Shown piece by piece: positions 35,501 through 47,500 of a DNA stretch of 64,000 nucleotides (positions within the stretch are counted from its first letter, which is position 1; every line of letters starts with the position of its first letter). The stretch is from the NCBI GenBank assembly GCA_947179485.1, contig OX359246.1, positions 48,587,632-48,651,631 on the forward strand, given 5' to 3'. The DNA is from Allacma fusca (Eukaryota > Arthropoda > Collembola > Symphypleona > Sminthuridae). The notes beneath the pieces are model-generated. The model worked only from the letters and a program-made list of their open reading frames with translations, searched no databases and was not told the origin of the DNA. The translations under genes and the position numbers were made by a program.

Positions 35501-38500
35501 CGGTTTTTGTTTTCGGGGTATTTCGACATTTAAATCGATTTTGTACTCCATTAAGTCTGTTCGACCGATTCGTTCGGTAAAGACATCTGGAAATTCTTGA
35601 AGAACTGATTCAATTTGATCTAATCCGACTGGATCAATAGAATCAAAAGCATTGACATGAGGGCTTATTAATTTATGGGTAGGGTCTGAAAAATATTGGA
35701 GCCATCCTTTGATCTTTTTAAAGAAATCATCTCCAAGAAGCATGTCATTAGACAGATGATCGAAAACAAAAAAATGTTTGGGGAACTATGTGTGATTGTG
35801 TCAATTTTAATTCTAATGTAACTTTAGCATATGGGCGAAAACGTGCTCCAGATGCTGTAATAAAATCTGGACCTGTGTATTCTTTAAGAGGAAGGTCGCC
35901 TCCTAATTTATTAACTAATTGTTTAGTAATTTCCGAAAAATTTGAACCATCTACATATCATCCTCAACAATATTTTCCATAAACAACCTCTATTCATGTC
36001 CAGCACAGGAGTCCTTAATTACCCCCTTTTGTGTCCTACATTGATAAGGAACACCCTGGAAAAATATCCAAATGAAGTGATCCTATTGTAAACCGTAGGA
36101 TCACACTTCAGGTAGCTGATTTCAGTACAGCTCTTTTTATGTAAAATGAGATGTCACAGACCGAACCCTTGGTTTCTAGCAATATTCCCGTTGTTAGAAA
36201 AACCCGCAACAATTATATTAATTTAAATTATGATTGAATATATTTTAAAACAATGATAAAAAGTAATATAAAAGGGCAAACTCAAAAGACAATAAGGCAG
36301 AATCACATTTAGTTTGGAACAGTAAAGTTGTGTCCGCGCAAACATTATTTTGGCGATCTTCCCGATTACATAATACTATTGGCAATCGTGAGCATCCCTT
36401 TTGGCCTGACATCTGAAGCGATCATCTTCCGGCAACCAAGTATTACGTGAGCGAAAGTATTATTAGATATACATCTTGCATAGTACTAGGTTACATAACC
36501 TACATGGTTTCAGACGTGTTTGGTCATGCTTCGCTGCCGTATTTGTATTCGTGTACAAGCTATACACATATCTCACACCCAATTAATTAAGGTACTGACC
36601 GTCTTAATTGATTTGAGAAAAGCATTTACCTCAGTCTCGTCTAATTCCACGTCAAAAAATAATTTCAAATGCAGTGTAGCAACTTTGAGGGTACTGTGTG
36701 AATATCTGTATATGAGAAATTTAAAGATATTTGTTAACAGTATGGTACATTCTCGGGTAATAATGGTGTGCCGTGGCTGTATCATATTCCCATTCCTTTT
36801 TATCACGCTTTTCGCTTATATTAATAGTCTTCTGACGATTGACTACGTGGCCTATGCCAACGATCTGTGTATGACAAATATTTAAGCAACTTATTTTCTA
36901 ACATGGAAGTTTTGCTTGATAACATTTATAGATGGATGAGTGACAATGACCTTACTATAAGCACCGACAAAACCATGCATGTAGTGTACCACAAATCAAA
37001 TCCTAATATTCTGACTGATTGTAAGCTCTTTGTTAACAATGTGGGAATTAATAGAGCATGGCCTTTCGAATGCTTCGGTATGATGATTGACGGTATGATT
37101 GTTGACGAGAAATTTAACTTTACGGAACACTAACTAAAAAAGTAACAACATCCATGGGTGCGATTATTCGGGCTCGAAGGTACCTTAATGAGTGACACGA
37201 GACTTGTCATTAATTTGTTTGTGTTATCCCATATTGACTACTGTATATTGGTCTGGTCCTCAGTTAGTAAGATTAAACTTGATTTGCTGCAGCATAAACT
37301 TAATAAGTTTCTACACTTACAACACTCGGGTTCCAGGAAGCTTAAGTATTCCAACAAACTAGCCTACATTTATGAGAAATATGTTCTGAATGTGTATGAG
37401 CGTATAAGCCTGAATATCAACAAGTTCATTTTCCTACTCTCCCACTATGGCCACTATGTTGATTTCTTAAATGGTGTGCTTGTTACTAAAAAGCAAGTTC
37501 TTCCAATGTAAACTGCAGAACTAATTGAAACTTCATGGAATTGTAGACACTACTAATAATGTTCATACAAACCACAAACTGCATGCCATCTCGTCTTGGT
37601 TCGGACAGTAGGACATCTGAAAGTATGATTTTTTTCAAGTTGAACAGGGGGGGACTTACTTTACTCGCTTGAATTTTTGCATGTTAAATCCCATAAGAGA
37701 AATTCATTTTCGCAACTCGAGCAAAATTCAAAGTTTAGACAAATGACCATACTATACGTGCAGCAAGGACGGGGCTTGATTCGTTTCAATGCACCAATTG
37801 AACCTGTGAAGCTGTTAGTACTCCTTGCACACATTGCAAGTATAGCTGTATGGTCTTTTGTCTAAACTAGAATTTTGTTCGACTCTCGAAAATGGATTTC
37901 TCTTATGGGATTTAACATGCAAAAATTCAAGCGAGTAAGGGTCTATCCTGTCTAACTTGAAAACAAATCAAACTTTCGGATGTCCTACTGCCCGAACCAA
38001 GAGGAGATGGCATGCAGTTTATGGTTTTGTAGGAATATTATTAGTAGTGTCTACTATTACAGCAAGTTTTATTTAATTCTGCAGTTTACATTCGAAAACT
38101 TTGTTTGTAAGCTATGTCTCTCCAGTCTCCGTTCTGCTACTTGTATTGTACTCTACCACCCAGTGGCTAAATGTAGCATAGCTCAGAGGAATATTATGCA
38201 TAACTGTGTAAATCTTTGGAACTCCCTACCATGTGAACTATGTATACACAAGTGTTTCTTCGGCTTCTTTCTGGGAATGTTAATTAGGCACATCTTAATG
38301 AAACGCAAGGATATTGTAATTTAAATGGGACTTCGGATGCTGACCTGGCTTGTATGCATGGTTGTTTCTTAATCTCAATATGGTCCATGTGTGTCTAGGA
38401 TAAAAACCAACACTTGTTTATTGATTCGTTTTGACACTTGCAATCAAGACTATTAATAATAATAATAATAACTTATCAACCAAGTAACATTGCTGATTTT

Positions 38501-41500
38501 AAATAATAGTAATTTAAAATTGATTGAAGAATTCGTTCGAATTTAAGAAGTCGCGGAGTGTGTATAAGAAGACGTATTTTAATCAATTCGCTTCTACTAA
38601 TTAAGAATTGTGTGCATAAGGTATAGGGGGATTGATGGTGTAATGTGATACTGAAGGAGAATATTTAAGGAAGATTCATTAAGACACAATCTGATTATAA
38701 TGAAAACCTAAACGGGTAGCATTACATTGTGATTTGAGCACCGGCTCCAGTTTCTTTGTTCTCGGATTACTTGTACGTATAATGTTTAGCTGTGACATAG
38801 GTCTATTGTTATTCTTCCTCTGTGTCACTTCTTTTTCTTGGTAGAAGGAGGCGCTTCAAGAGGAGAAGATTAGGTTGATTTATTTTTCCTGGAGATATTA
38901 CAAAGGTGAGCCAAATGGTTTATTATATGCGAAACCCTTAATCCTCTTTCTCATATCCGATCCAAAATTCAAGTGAAATGTTCCCCAATAACTTTTATGT
39001 GACTGTTGGAATCATAATTTTTCTCCGTATTTAATTGTGTCCATGCAAACCTAGAGCCTGTACCTAATTGTGTATGGAATATATGTACAAACACGTGTGT
39101 TTCTGGAATGGCGCAGCGAATCTTTACATGTGTATATAGTACTTTGGTAAATAATAATTATATTGATCGTGTATGCGTATTTACATGTCTACGTGCAATA
39201 TACATACATTTACATTCACGTGTAACAATTTCGAGCGTAATAACGTTGTATTATTTTATGAGAAACTTAGGGAAACAATTTAAGTCTTTGTTAGTCGTTC
39301 ATTTAAACTAGTGGGCGTTACATTTACCAGCAACCGGGTTATTTCGTTTACTCAACGCAACCTTATTTCCATATGTAGATGTATGTAATTATATGTATAT
39401 GTACACAGGTTGACTGATCGTCCATGAGTGTAAGTGCATGTACTTTCGGATAAATCTTTGAACAACTTTCTACTCCATAAATTGAGGAGTGGGATTACGG
39501 TTGAGTGTGCTCAATAGAACCGAATGTTGTAGAATAAAGCAACGTGTACTTTCCATTTTGAGTTAAATTTTCCTTGCAAGTGTGTGCATTCGGTGTCCTC
39601 ATCAGCAGTACTCTTAAGCCTTGTTTATTGCTACAATAAGTATGCACGTACAGTCCTGGACTAATGTGTGATTACATTTTTGCAACCGTATTAAAACTAA
39701 GAAATAAAATGTATGGTTTTATGCAACTATTTATGGAAAATGGGGGAAGTTTTATCATTGGAAGTTTAAACAAATGCCTTAAACATTTGAGAGTATTCCC
39801 ATTCCCAAACAACTTGGAAGCAGTTGGTACCTCTATCTTTAGAAGCTGCTGATTTATAAACCATTACTTGGTAAGAAAAATCCGGCTTCATGGAATTACT
39901 TCAAGTGTGAAAGCGCCTTAGTTGATTCTTTCCCGAGATAGAACTTACACGCTTTCATTTATTTAACAGTTCTGCTGACATGTGTATACCTACCTACTAG
40001 AAAATATGTAGCTGCATCTATAGCAGCCCCTAGCTTCAAGCACTTTGAGGTTAGAAATATAGGAAGGAAATGAGAATTTGACCGCTAGTCGCTGTCAACA
40101 ACGCAAGAAGATTTATTTTCTTTGAATGAAGTCCATGCAGAAAAAAGTAAGAGATATGGAGCTATCATTTATCTGTCTGCCTCTAAAATAAAAAGAAAGT
40201 CAGTCTAGTGAAAAATACATTTCGTTTCTAGGTTCCGACCTTGTGGTCAAGAGAAATGCAGTAAAAGGATCTACTTGCAAGAAGCCGTACAAAATTAAAG
40301 TAAAAAAGAAAACCAACAATTTATTGAGACTTGGAAAGAAATACCTTAAATTTAGAATGGAGAAAAATGCGTAGAATGCCAGAAAGAAGAACAGACACGC
40401 AAATCCATAATTGTGGAGAAGGAAGACCCAGCGGACATTTGAATGTACGTCTTTCCAATGGGGCAGGTAATACTCAGCATTATTTGGGAGTCGTGTTGAG
40501 CTGCAATTCAGCGTTTCCTCTTCGAATAAATAACTATCCGAGTGACCCAGTCCATCTTCCACTCTTGAGAAATTTACAGATCCTGGAAACATGAATTTAG
40601 AATTTTTAGAAGCAGATTATATTTGTTACTCTTAGGACTAGCATATTCCTAGTTATACATGCAGCTAATTAAATGTTCTGAGGTTTATTGAAAACCTGCC
40701 TGTTGGAATAGAATAATGTATTACTGTAGCCACAACAACAAAATGTATAGATACCGTAAACCAATCAAGAACACAAAAGTTTAAAGTCAATTGTTAGCTG
40801 AACTGGCATGTAACAATTGTTTCGTGAAGACTACTATGATCCTTTTCTACTCACTAATTTTTGCTTTCACTAGTTATGCTTCAGATGTTTTTAAAAAAAA
40901 TGACTAAGAACTTTGTTCGGATGATTGTAATTAGGAGTAGGACTGGACCAAAATGTAGGATTACAACATGGTAATTCACCGAGGGAATAGCTCCTATGCC
41001 AAAATACCTAAAACCAACGATGTGCATAATGTTAAAACAAGAAAAGTACTGCACGGGTTTCATTTCTTCTATTTTTGTTTGTTGGTGCTTTAGTAAGCCT
41101 GCTGTTTCTTGGTTAATATAATATTTATAATTTGTCCTTAAACAGTTGTTAGTTAGACAGCTGTCCAATAAAATGAATTATATGTATCTACATACATATA
41201 TTTGCCACGAACAGCTAGTGGAAATAATGACAACGGAACTTATTCTAATTTTATAACATAATTTTGTATTTATGCAGCATTTACGTTGATATGAGAGATT
41301 TATTATTGCTCCTGCCGCTACATAATGATCTGCTATTACTAATAACTTGATTCAATATTACAGATAGTTATATCCCATCGTAACAAAGGTTTTCTTGATA
41401 TAACATTATTCCACTGCTAGGCCCTGAAGGTAATTGTTTCGGCTAATCTGGAACTTGGTTCGAACTCTAAACCACACTCACATCAATTGTAACTCTTTCT

Positions 41501-44500
41501 TAACAACCATTTCTATTAATATTGGTTATTATTGGAAGGTTTCATAATATTTTAGGCAGAGATGCGCAAAGGAAGTGGCCTTCCTTCAAGCCTTCGAAGG
41601 CGAAAATTCAGTAAAAATTTCCCCTTCAATATGTCCTATAATGAAGCCCTCTAAAAAATCTGCCTTCCTTCACCCTTCCTTCCAACATATGTATATACAT
41701 TCATTTTTGCCTTCAGCCTTCTTCTAAAAATAGCCTTCCTTCAATTTTAAACTACAACCCGCTTAAAAACGTTTTGTACCAGCAGGATTCAGTGCAGTGA
41801 AGAGAGCGCGGGCAAACATTGTCAGTTGTGAGCTCATGAATTGGCTGTACTGTTGCGCTAGCATCAAAACATCGTTGCATGTGCTATGCTTTCAGGTTAT
41901 AGATATTTCGTGTACCTGAAAGCCTTCACGGTCTTAGAGGGCTAATATTTAGGAACCCTTCCTTCAAAATCCTTCATTGCTAGTTTTTGTAAAGGCTTCC
42001 TTCAGAAAAAAGTATAACCATCCTTCCATTTCTTCTGCAACGTTAAGAAAGTTACCTTTCCGCCTTGAAGAAAGCCTTCAAAGGCTGCGCATCTCTGATT
42101 TTAGGTGTTATACCCTGGAAGTGAATACCCTAATACAAATAATTATATGTACATACATATGTAAACCCCTGGTATGGGATAAAAAATTTTTTTGACTGCA
42201 GAAGTTTTTCTTGACAAATCTTTACTTTTGTTATCGTAGACAAAATATTGTCATTTGTGATATCAAGTAAAGGCAAAGTGACTTACTCACTATTTTTATT
42301 GTATTTTTAACCCAGCGTGAAAGTAATTACTACAGAAGATAAATTCCCCGTTCCATAAAAAGGTTGTATCGTTGCCACTTTTTAGGAATTTTATTAATCA
42401 CTCTGTCTTGGTGTAACCAAGGACTCTTTGCAAGTGCTCTTTCAGCTGCATGTTCCTTTATTGTATGAAAATACTCAGCTGTTGACCCGACCTTGTAAAT
42501 AGTTTGTGGATTAAGAAATATGTGGGAATGAATCCCTAGCTTTTTGAAACCTAAAAAGGAAGATTTAGCACATATAATCTTAGTATACATTTGTTTTATC
42601 TCATTTATAGCCTACAACTGGTGGAGAAATGGCTTTGGTATACGCAACATTTTCATTTTAGTAGCTTTTGTTGTAAATAATATTCATGCGTGTATCTTAT
42701 ATATCTATGTATGTATGTATCCACTGTAGGTCTACTCAACGCAGTTTAAGGACTTTCCATCTTGAACTTCTTTGCACATTTAAAATGAGGAGAAAGAAAC
42801 GAGAAAGCGAAAAGGAAAGAAACAGCAAGAAAAGAAGAAATAAAAAAGAAGAGACAAGAACAGAACTCCCAAGGAACTGTTCTAGCAGGCAGGGATTTAT
42901 CTCACTCCGTCAGGCAATACACTTTATTTCATAATCGAAAACAAGGACAAGAAAGCTTTTTTTCGGGTAAAAAAAATTGGCAACTATTTATACGTTTATA
43001 AAAATTCGGTTTTGAAAACGTTGACAATCGTAAAGAGTACTGTAGAGCTAGTGGAAAAGAGCATTGGTCAAATTTTAAGGTGAAAAATCATACCACAACT
43101 ACTGAATATTTCGCTTGTTCCGTCATATTTATAGTTTCTGAAGGAATTAATGTATTATATACAAACCTGCAGAGCATTAAAACAATTTCGGAGAGAAATT
43201 AATGTGTGTTTGAAAAACTTTCAAGGTTCTGGCTCTTTGATATCTCCTCTTTGAATCCTGATTTGTATAGTTAAGGAAAGCTTTCACAATATACAGGATT
43301 TTAAGTATAGTAGATGGATTACTTGGAGGTTTTTGAGTGTGGTGGTGCGTCATAGTTGATATCTTATATGACGAAAAATGTTTAAGCCACATTATGGCTC
43401 CATGTATTGAAGAAGACAACTTTTACTACAATATAAAAGTGTTTCAAATGTTCTTATTTATTATATAACGTACTAGCAATCAAGCCATCCGCCGAGGCGG
43501 ATGGGATGCCTGGCAGCAATGAATTTTAATTGTAATAATAATTTGAATGCAACAATAATATTTTATGCGAACACCCTAGAAGTTCGATTTTTGCAGTGAT
43601 TACACAGAATTATTTTATAAAATAACAAAACAGCTAAATAATCCTAACATGAAGGGTTTAACTATCCAATTTACCCCAACAGTAGCCTATTTCAGAAATT
43701 TTTTAATATGAAATAGTTACTGTCACAACATTTCGTAAATATCTATTTGTAGTAACTTCATTGCTGGAGTGGCTTTATCTGTTGTGACAATAAACAAAAA
43801 TCTTATGGAAACTGACATGGAGTTTTATAACCCAACAACAAAAATTAGCTTATCCAATTTATGTTAGCATTGTTAGCACAATTGTGGGTCAATATCGGAT
43901 CAGCCGGATAAATTAGGTTAGGATTAGCTCGGTTAACAAAAAATAAATTTCAGAAATGTTTTTAAATTAATCTGACGTTGCAGGTATAAACGTTGTTTAA
44001 AATAATTAAATGCTTTGATTAATGGTTTTTAAATGGGATGTCCAATGAAAATGGTACTTTTTAGAATTTAGCCAACGATATGATGCTTTTAAAACGGTAA
44101 CTGAAACTATTTAAGCAAACCAAATGTTTGTCAGCCAGCCTTGTTTTGAAATTATATTAGTTAATATGCATTATGCTGAACAACTTTACTAAAATTATTA
44201 GACCTGGTCACAAAAATTTTGACTGAACGCTTTGATTCTAGGAAAAAACGCGTTTCAAAATTATGTCGCTAATATTGTTGCAAAAAAGGCTGTAACTATT
44301 TTCAGTATTGCATTGTAATTTCATTATATTCATGGCAGCGACTATCTCGCTAAAGTCAAGCACCAGTGACGAATTATTTTTAAAATCGAGTGGGCTAATT
44401 ATTAATATGGTTATGTGAGCCAGTAAACTATATGCACGAAAGTGTAAGCTATTCGTTAGAGATTCTGTTAATTGGACGTGAAACATTCAAACATGGCTTA

Positions 44501-47500
44501 CAAAAACTGATTATTTACAAAAAATGTGAACATACTTAGGTTCTAGAATATAACGTCACTTGATTTTTGACGACGAACGGGTAAACATTTGTGCACCATC
44601 CTGAACGCTATCAGTGCATGAATGGTACATCATTTTAATTCATTTAATGTCTAATATGTATTGATGGACGATTTATCCAAAGTTAGAATTTATAGCGTTG
44701 GTTAAAAGATGATGACTAATCATATAAGGCACAAATGTACTAAATATTCAAAGGCTTACATAATAAGTAAGTGGCAGTTTATTCTAATTAACCATTCAAA
44801 TTCCAAGATGCAAGTTATAAGCATGTAGGGCTTCTGTTTCGGACGTCCCGAGGTTTTGGGATCGGGACAGTTTCGGGACAAAATTTGTGTCCCCATGTTA
44901 TTTCGGAGTGGAGGACGCACATTTTTGTCCCCGAGGATTGTCTGCGGGACAAAAATGTTGGTAACTTGTTTAGCATTGCGGTATTTCTGTTGTCTCTTTT
45001 TTACATTATTTTTACATTTTTGTATTCTGAAATGGCGTTATTTTTTGTTGACTTGGACCGAATTAAGCTTATAAAACGTGGTTACTTTACCTGAAGCCTG
45101 CCTAAGCCAACAAAAAATAAATGTTAAAAATAAAAAATGCTTTGATTTTTATTTTAAAGCACTTTTTTCCATAAATGAAAAAGAAATGAACCGCTATGCT
45201 TCAACATGGCGTGTACATAAGGACGACAACCATCACTACTACTATACTACTACTACTACTACGATGAAGCTTTTAGTAAGAAGGATACTCAAATACAAAA
45301 CGTTTGCCCTCCTTTCATCCGTGACATGAAATTCGAAATACTTGATGGAATTCCAACCTCGATTTTTATTCTGATTTTTTGTAAGTGTGTTGTACCTGAT
45401 ATTTCGTTTAAAGAGGCACATTTAAAAGAGATGGGATTTACGAGCTCGAAATACTTGAACTATTGTAGCAACCTTCCCTGACGTACCAATTAGTCAAATT
45501 CAGCTGGGCAAGTAAGTGTAATAATAAAATTTATTTCGTTGTTTATTATGCTTCCAGGTTCGGAAAATGAGGTAAGGAGATTGTGACTTGTGACACATGA
45601 ACGTAGTTTCCAGCTATCTACACAGATATATCGGTTACGATCTGCTGTGGTGTAACTATCGGCAAACAAACTACTTCCGCTTTAAGCTCATTTGCCTAAT
45701 TGAAAGACTACCAGTCATAAGCTCCTCGTCTACCTACATAAACCTAATTAACTGGGATTTGTCAGAACGTTTTTTTGAGCTCATTGGAAATTAGGTTTTT
45801 CAACAAAAATCCAATTTCCAACGGGGCATACTGTAATAATAGTTACTAATCCAGCGAACAAGATATCTAGTTACAGCACAGTATGGTTAGATTTTGAGCA
45901 TATTATTAAATCCCAACGAAATTATGTTTAGAATGCATTGCAAAGTTTTCATGCTCGAAGTAGTATTGAAATGAGCGCTTAAATCCTGCTAGATATTCTG
46001 AGGTCGGTTGCACATTGCTCCATGTCATACGAAGAAAGCCTTGAGACCGATGAATGCGTGCGTGTCTCTGGTTGAGAATTAAATGAGTTACCTGGTTCCG
46101 TACCTAACCTCAGAATTGTACCTTTACATGGACGTTTCTGTCAGCAAAGAAAGTACTTGGGTTGGTATCAACATTTAATTTGGTTGAATGGTACCCCTAG
46201 CAGTACACACTACACAGCACGGGAACGTCCCAGTTGTCTAATTAAAAAGAGATTTAGTGTTTTACGCTCGAGAAGAACATATATTTGAATAAAGTTGCGT
46301 TCCTTCCTCCCATCGCCCAGACAGTCTACCTACTTTTAAGGGTGTATAGTATGGATTTAGTATGGAATAGAGCGCCTTTCAAAAGAATGCTTGTATGTAG
46401 ACAACGGTGTTAATAAGGGAGAAGGTTGCAAGTACTGGGGAAACCAACTGGGGAAATTTACCCAACCTAAATGAGAATGCACATATTATTACACTTCCAT
46501 GTGTCTCATATCGCGGGTGGAACAACTGGAACGTTCCAAACGTCACTGGAGTACGACTATGCATGTCACTTTGGTTGGAAACTAAATAAGTGGATAACTG
46601 AAGCCCGCAGTATATACACGATTTCAACCAAATATTTAAGAACGTTTGTTTCAGACAGTGTAGTTTTTAAGTACAGTCTGCAACCAAATTGAAGTTACAA
46701 AACTGGAGACATTTTTTTTGGTAATGATCTGAGACTAACGAGGTGTGTTCAAACAGACTGAAACCTCAATATAAGAAAAGTAGATTCTTACGACAAACGG
46801 AGAGCGCACCACATGTGTCTAAATTCTTCGGCAAGGAGAGAGAAGTAGGACAGTGGGAAATTGAATTTGAAGCAAATGACTACTCCGTAAATTGGATGAC
46901 ATCTAAGTACTTGTAATTAGAGAATAATTTCAGACTAATTCTGTGAAAGCTTCTGTAATCATATAATTATGTACAACTATAGATCCACTTATGCAGCTCT
47001 GCTTAAACGTGAATATTTCACCAATTTATTTCGTTGAAGAAGGTTATTGGCGTACAAACAGCTCTATAACTACTTCGTCAACGGAAAATTCAACTGCTTG
47101 TTTTCCATGCCCGTCTCGCTTGATTCCCTTCCCTGTAAAGATGTCTCCATGTGTGCCAAGAGAGTGTACATGGACAAGAGAGAGGATACTTAATTTGACA
47201 GTAATTGAACATGAGTGGGCTGTTCATTGACTCTCGGCACAGGAAGCCTCCATTTAGGTGGTAAAGAACGTGAACTTCGTTTTCCATACGAAATCTACCA
47301 TTCTGTGGAAACCTGAACAAGTCGACTTCATTTTACACGTCAGAGCTATGCAGAGGGTCTGGATGACATAGCAACCACAAGTCTCCACATTTTCACCGCA
47401 TAAGATTTTAAGATAAATGCCTGAAATATTGAATGTACATATGTGTGTATATCTCTTTTTGCTGCTTGGTTACATGTAGGAATAAAAATTCTGTCGACGA

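Noticed and set aside
42686-42934. Lys/Arg/Glu-rich plus-strand frame
   Set aside because: Purine-rich low-complexity sequence; no start context and no recognisable domain.
46979-47320. GC-richer region with open frames on both strands
   Set aside because: No strand gives good splice sites in a consistent phase, and neither product is recognised.
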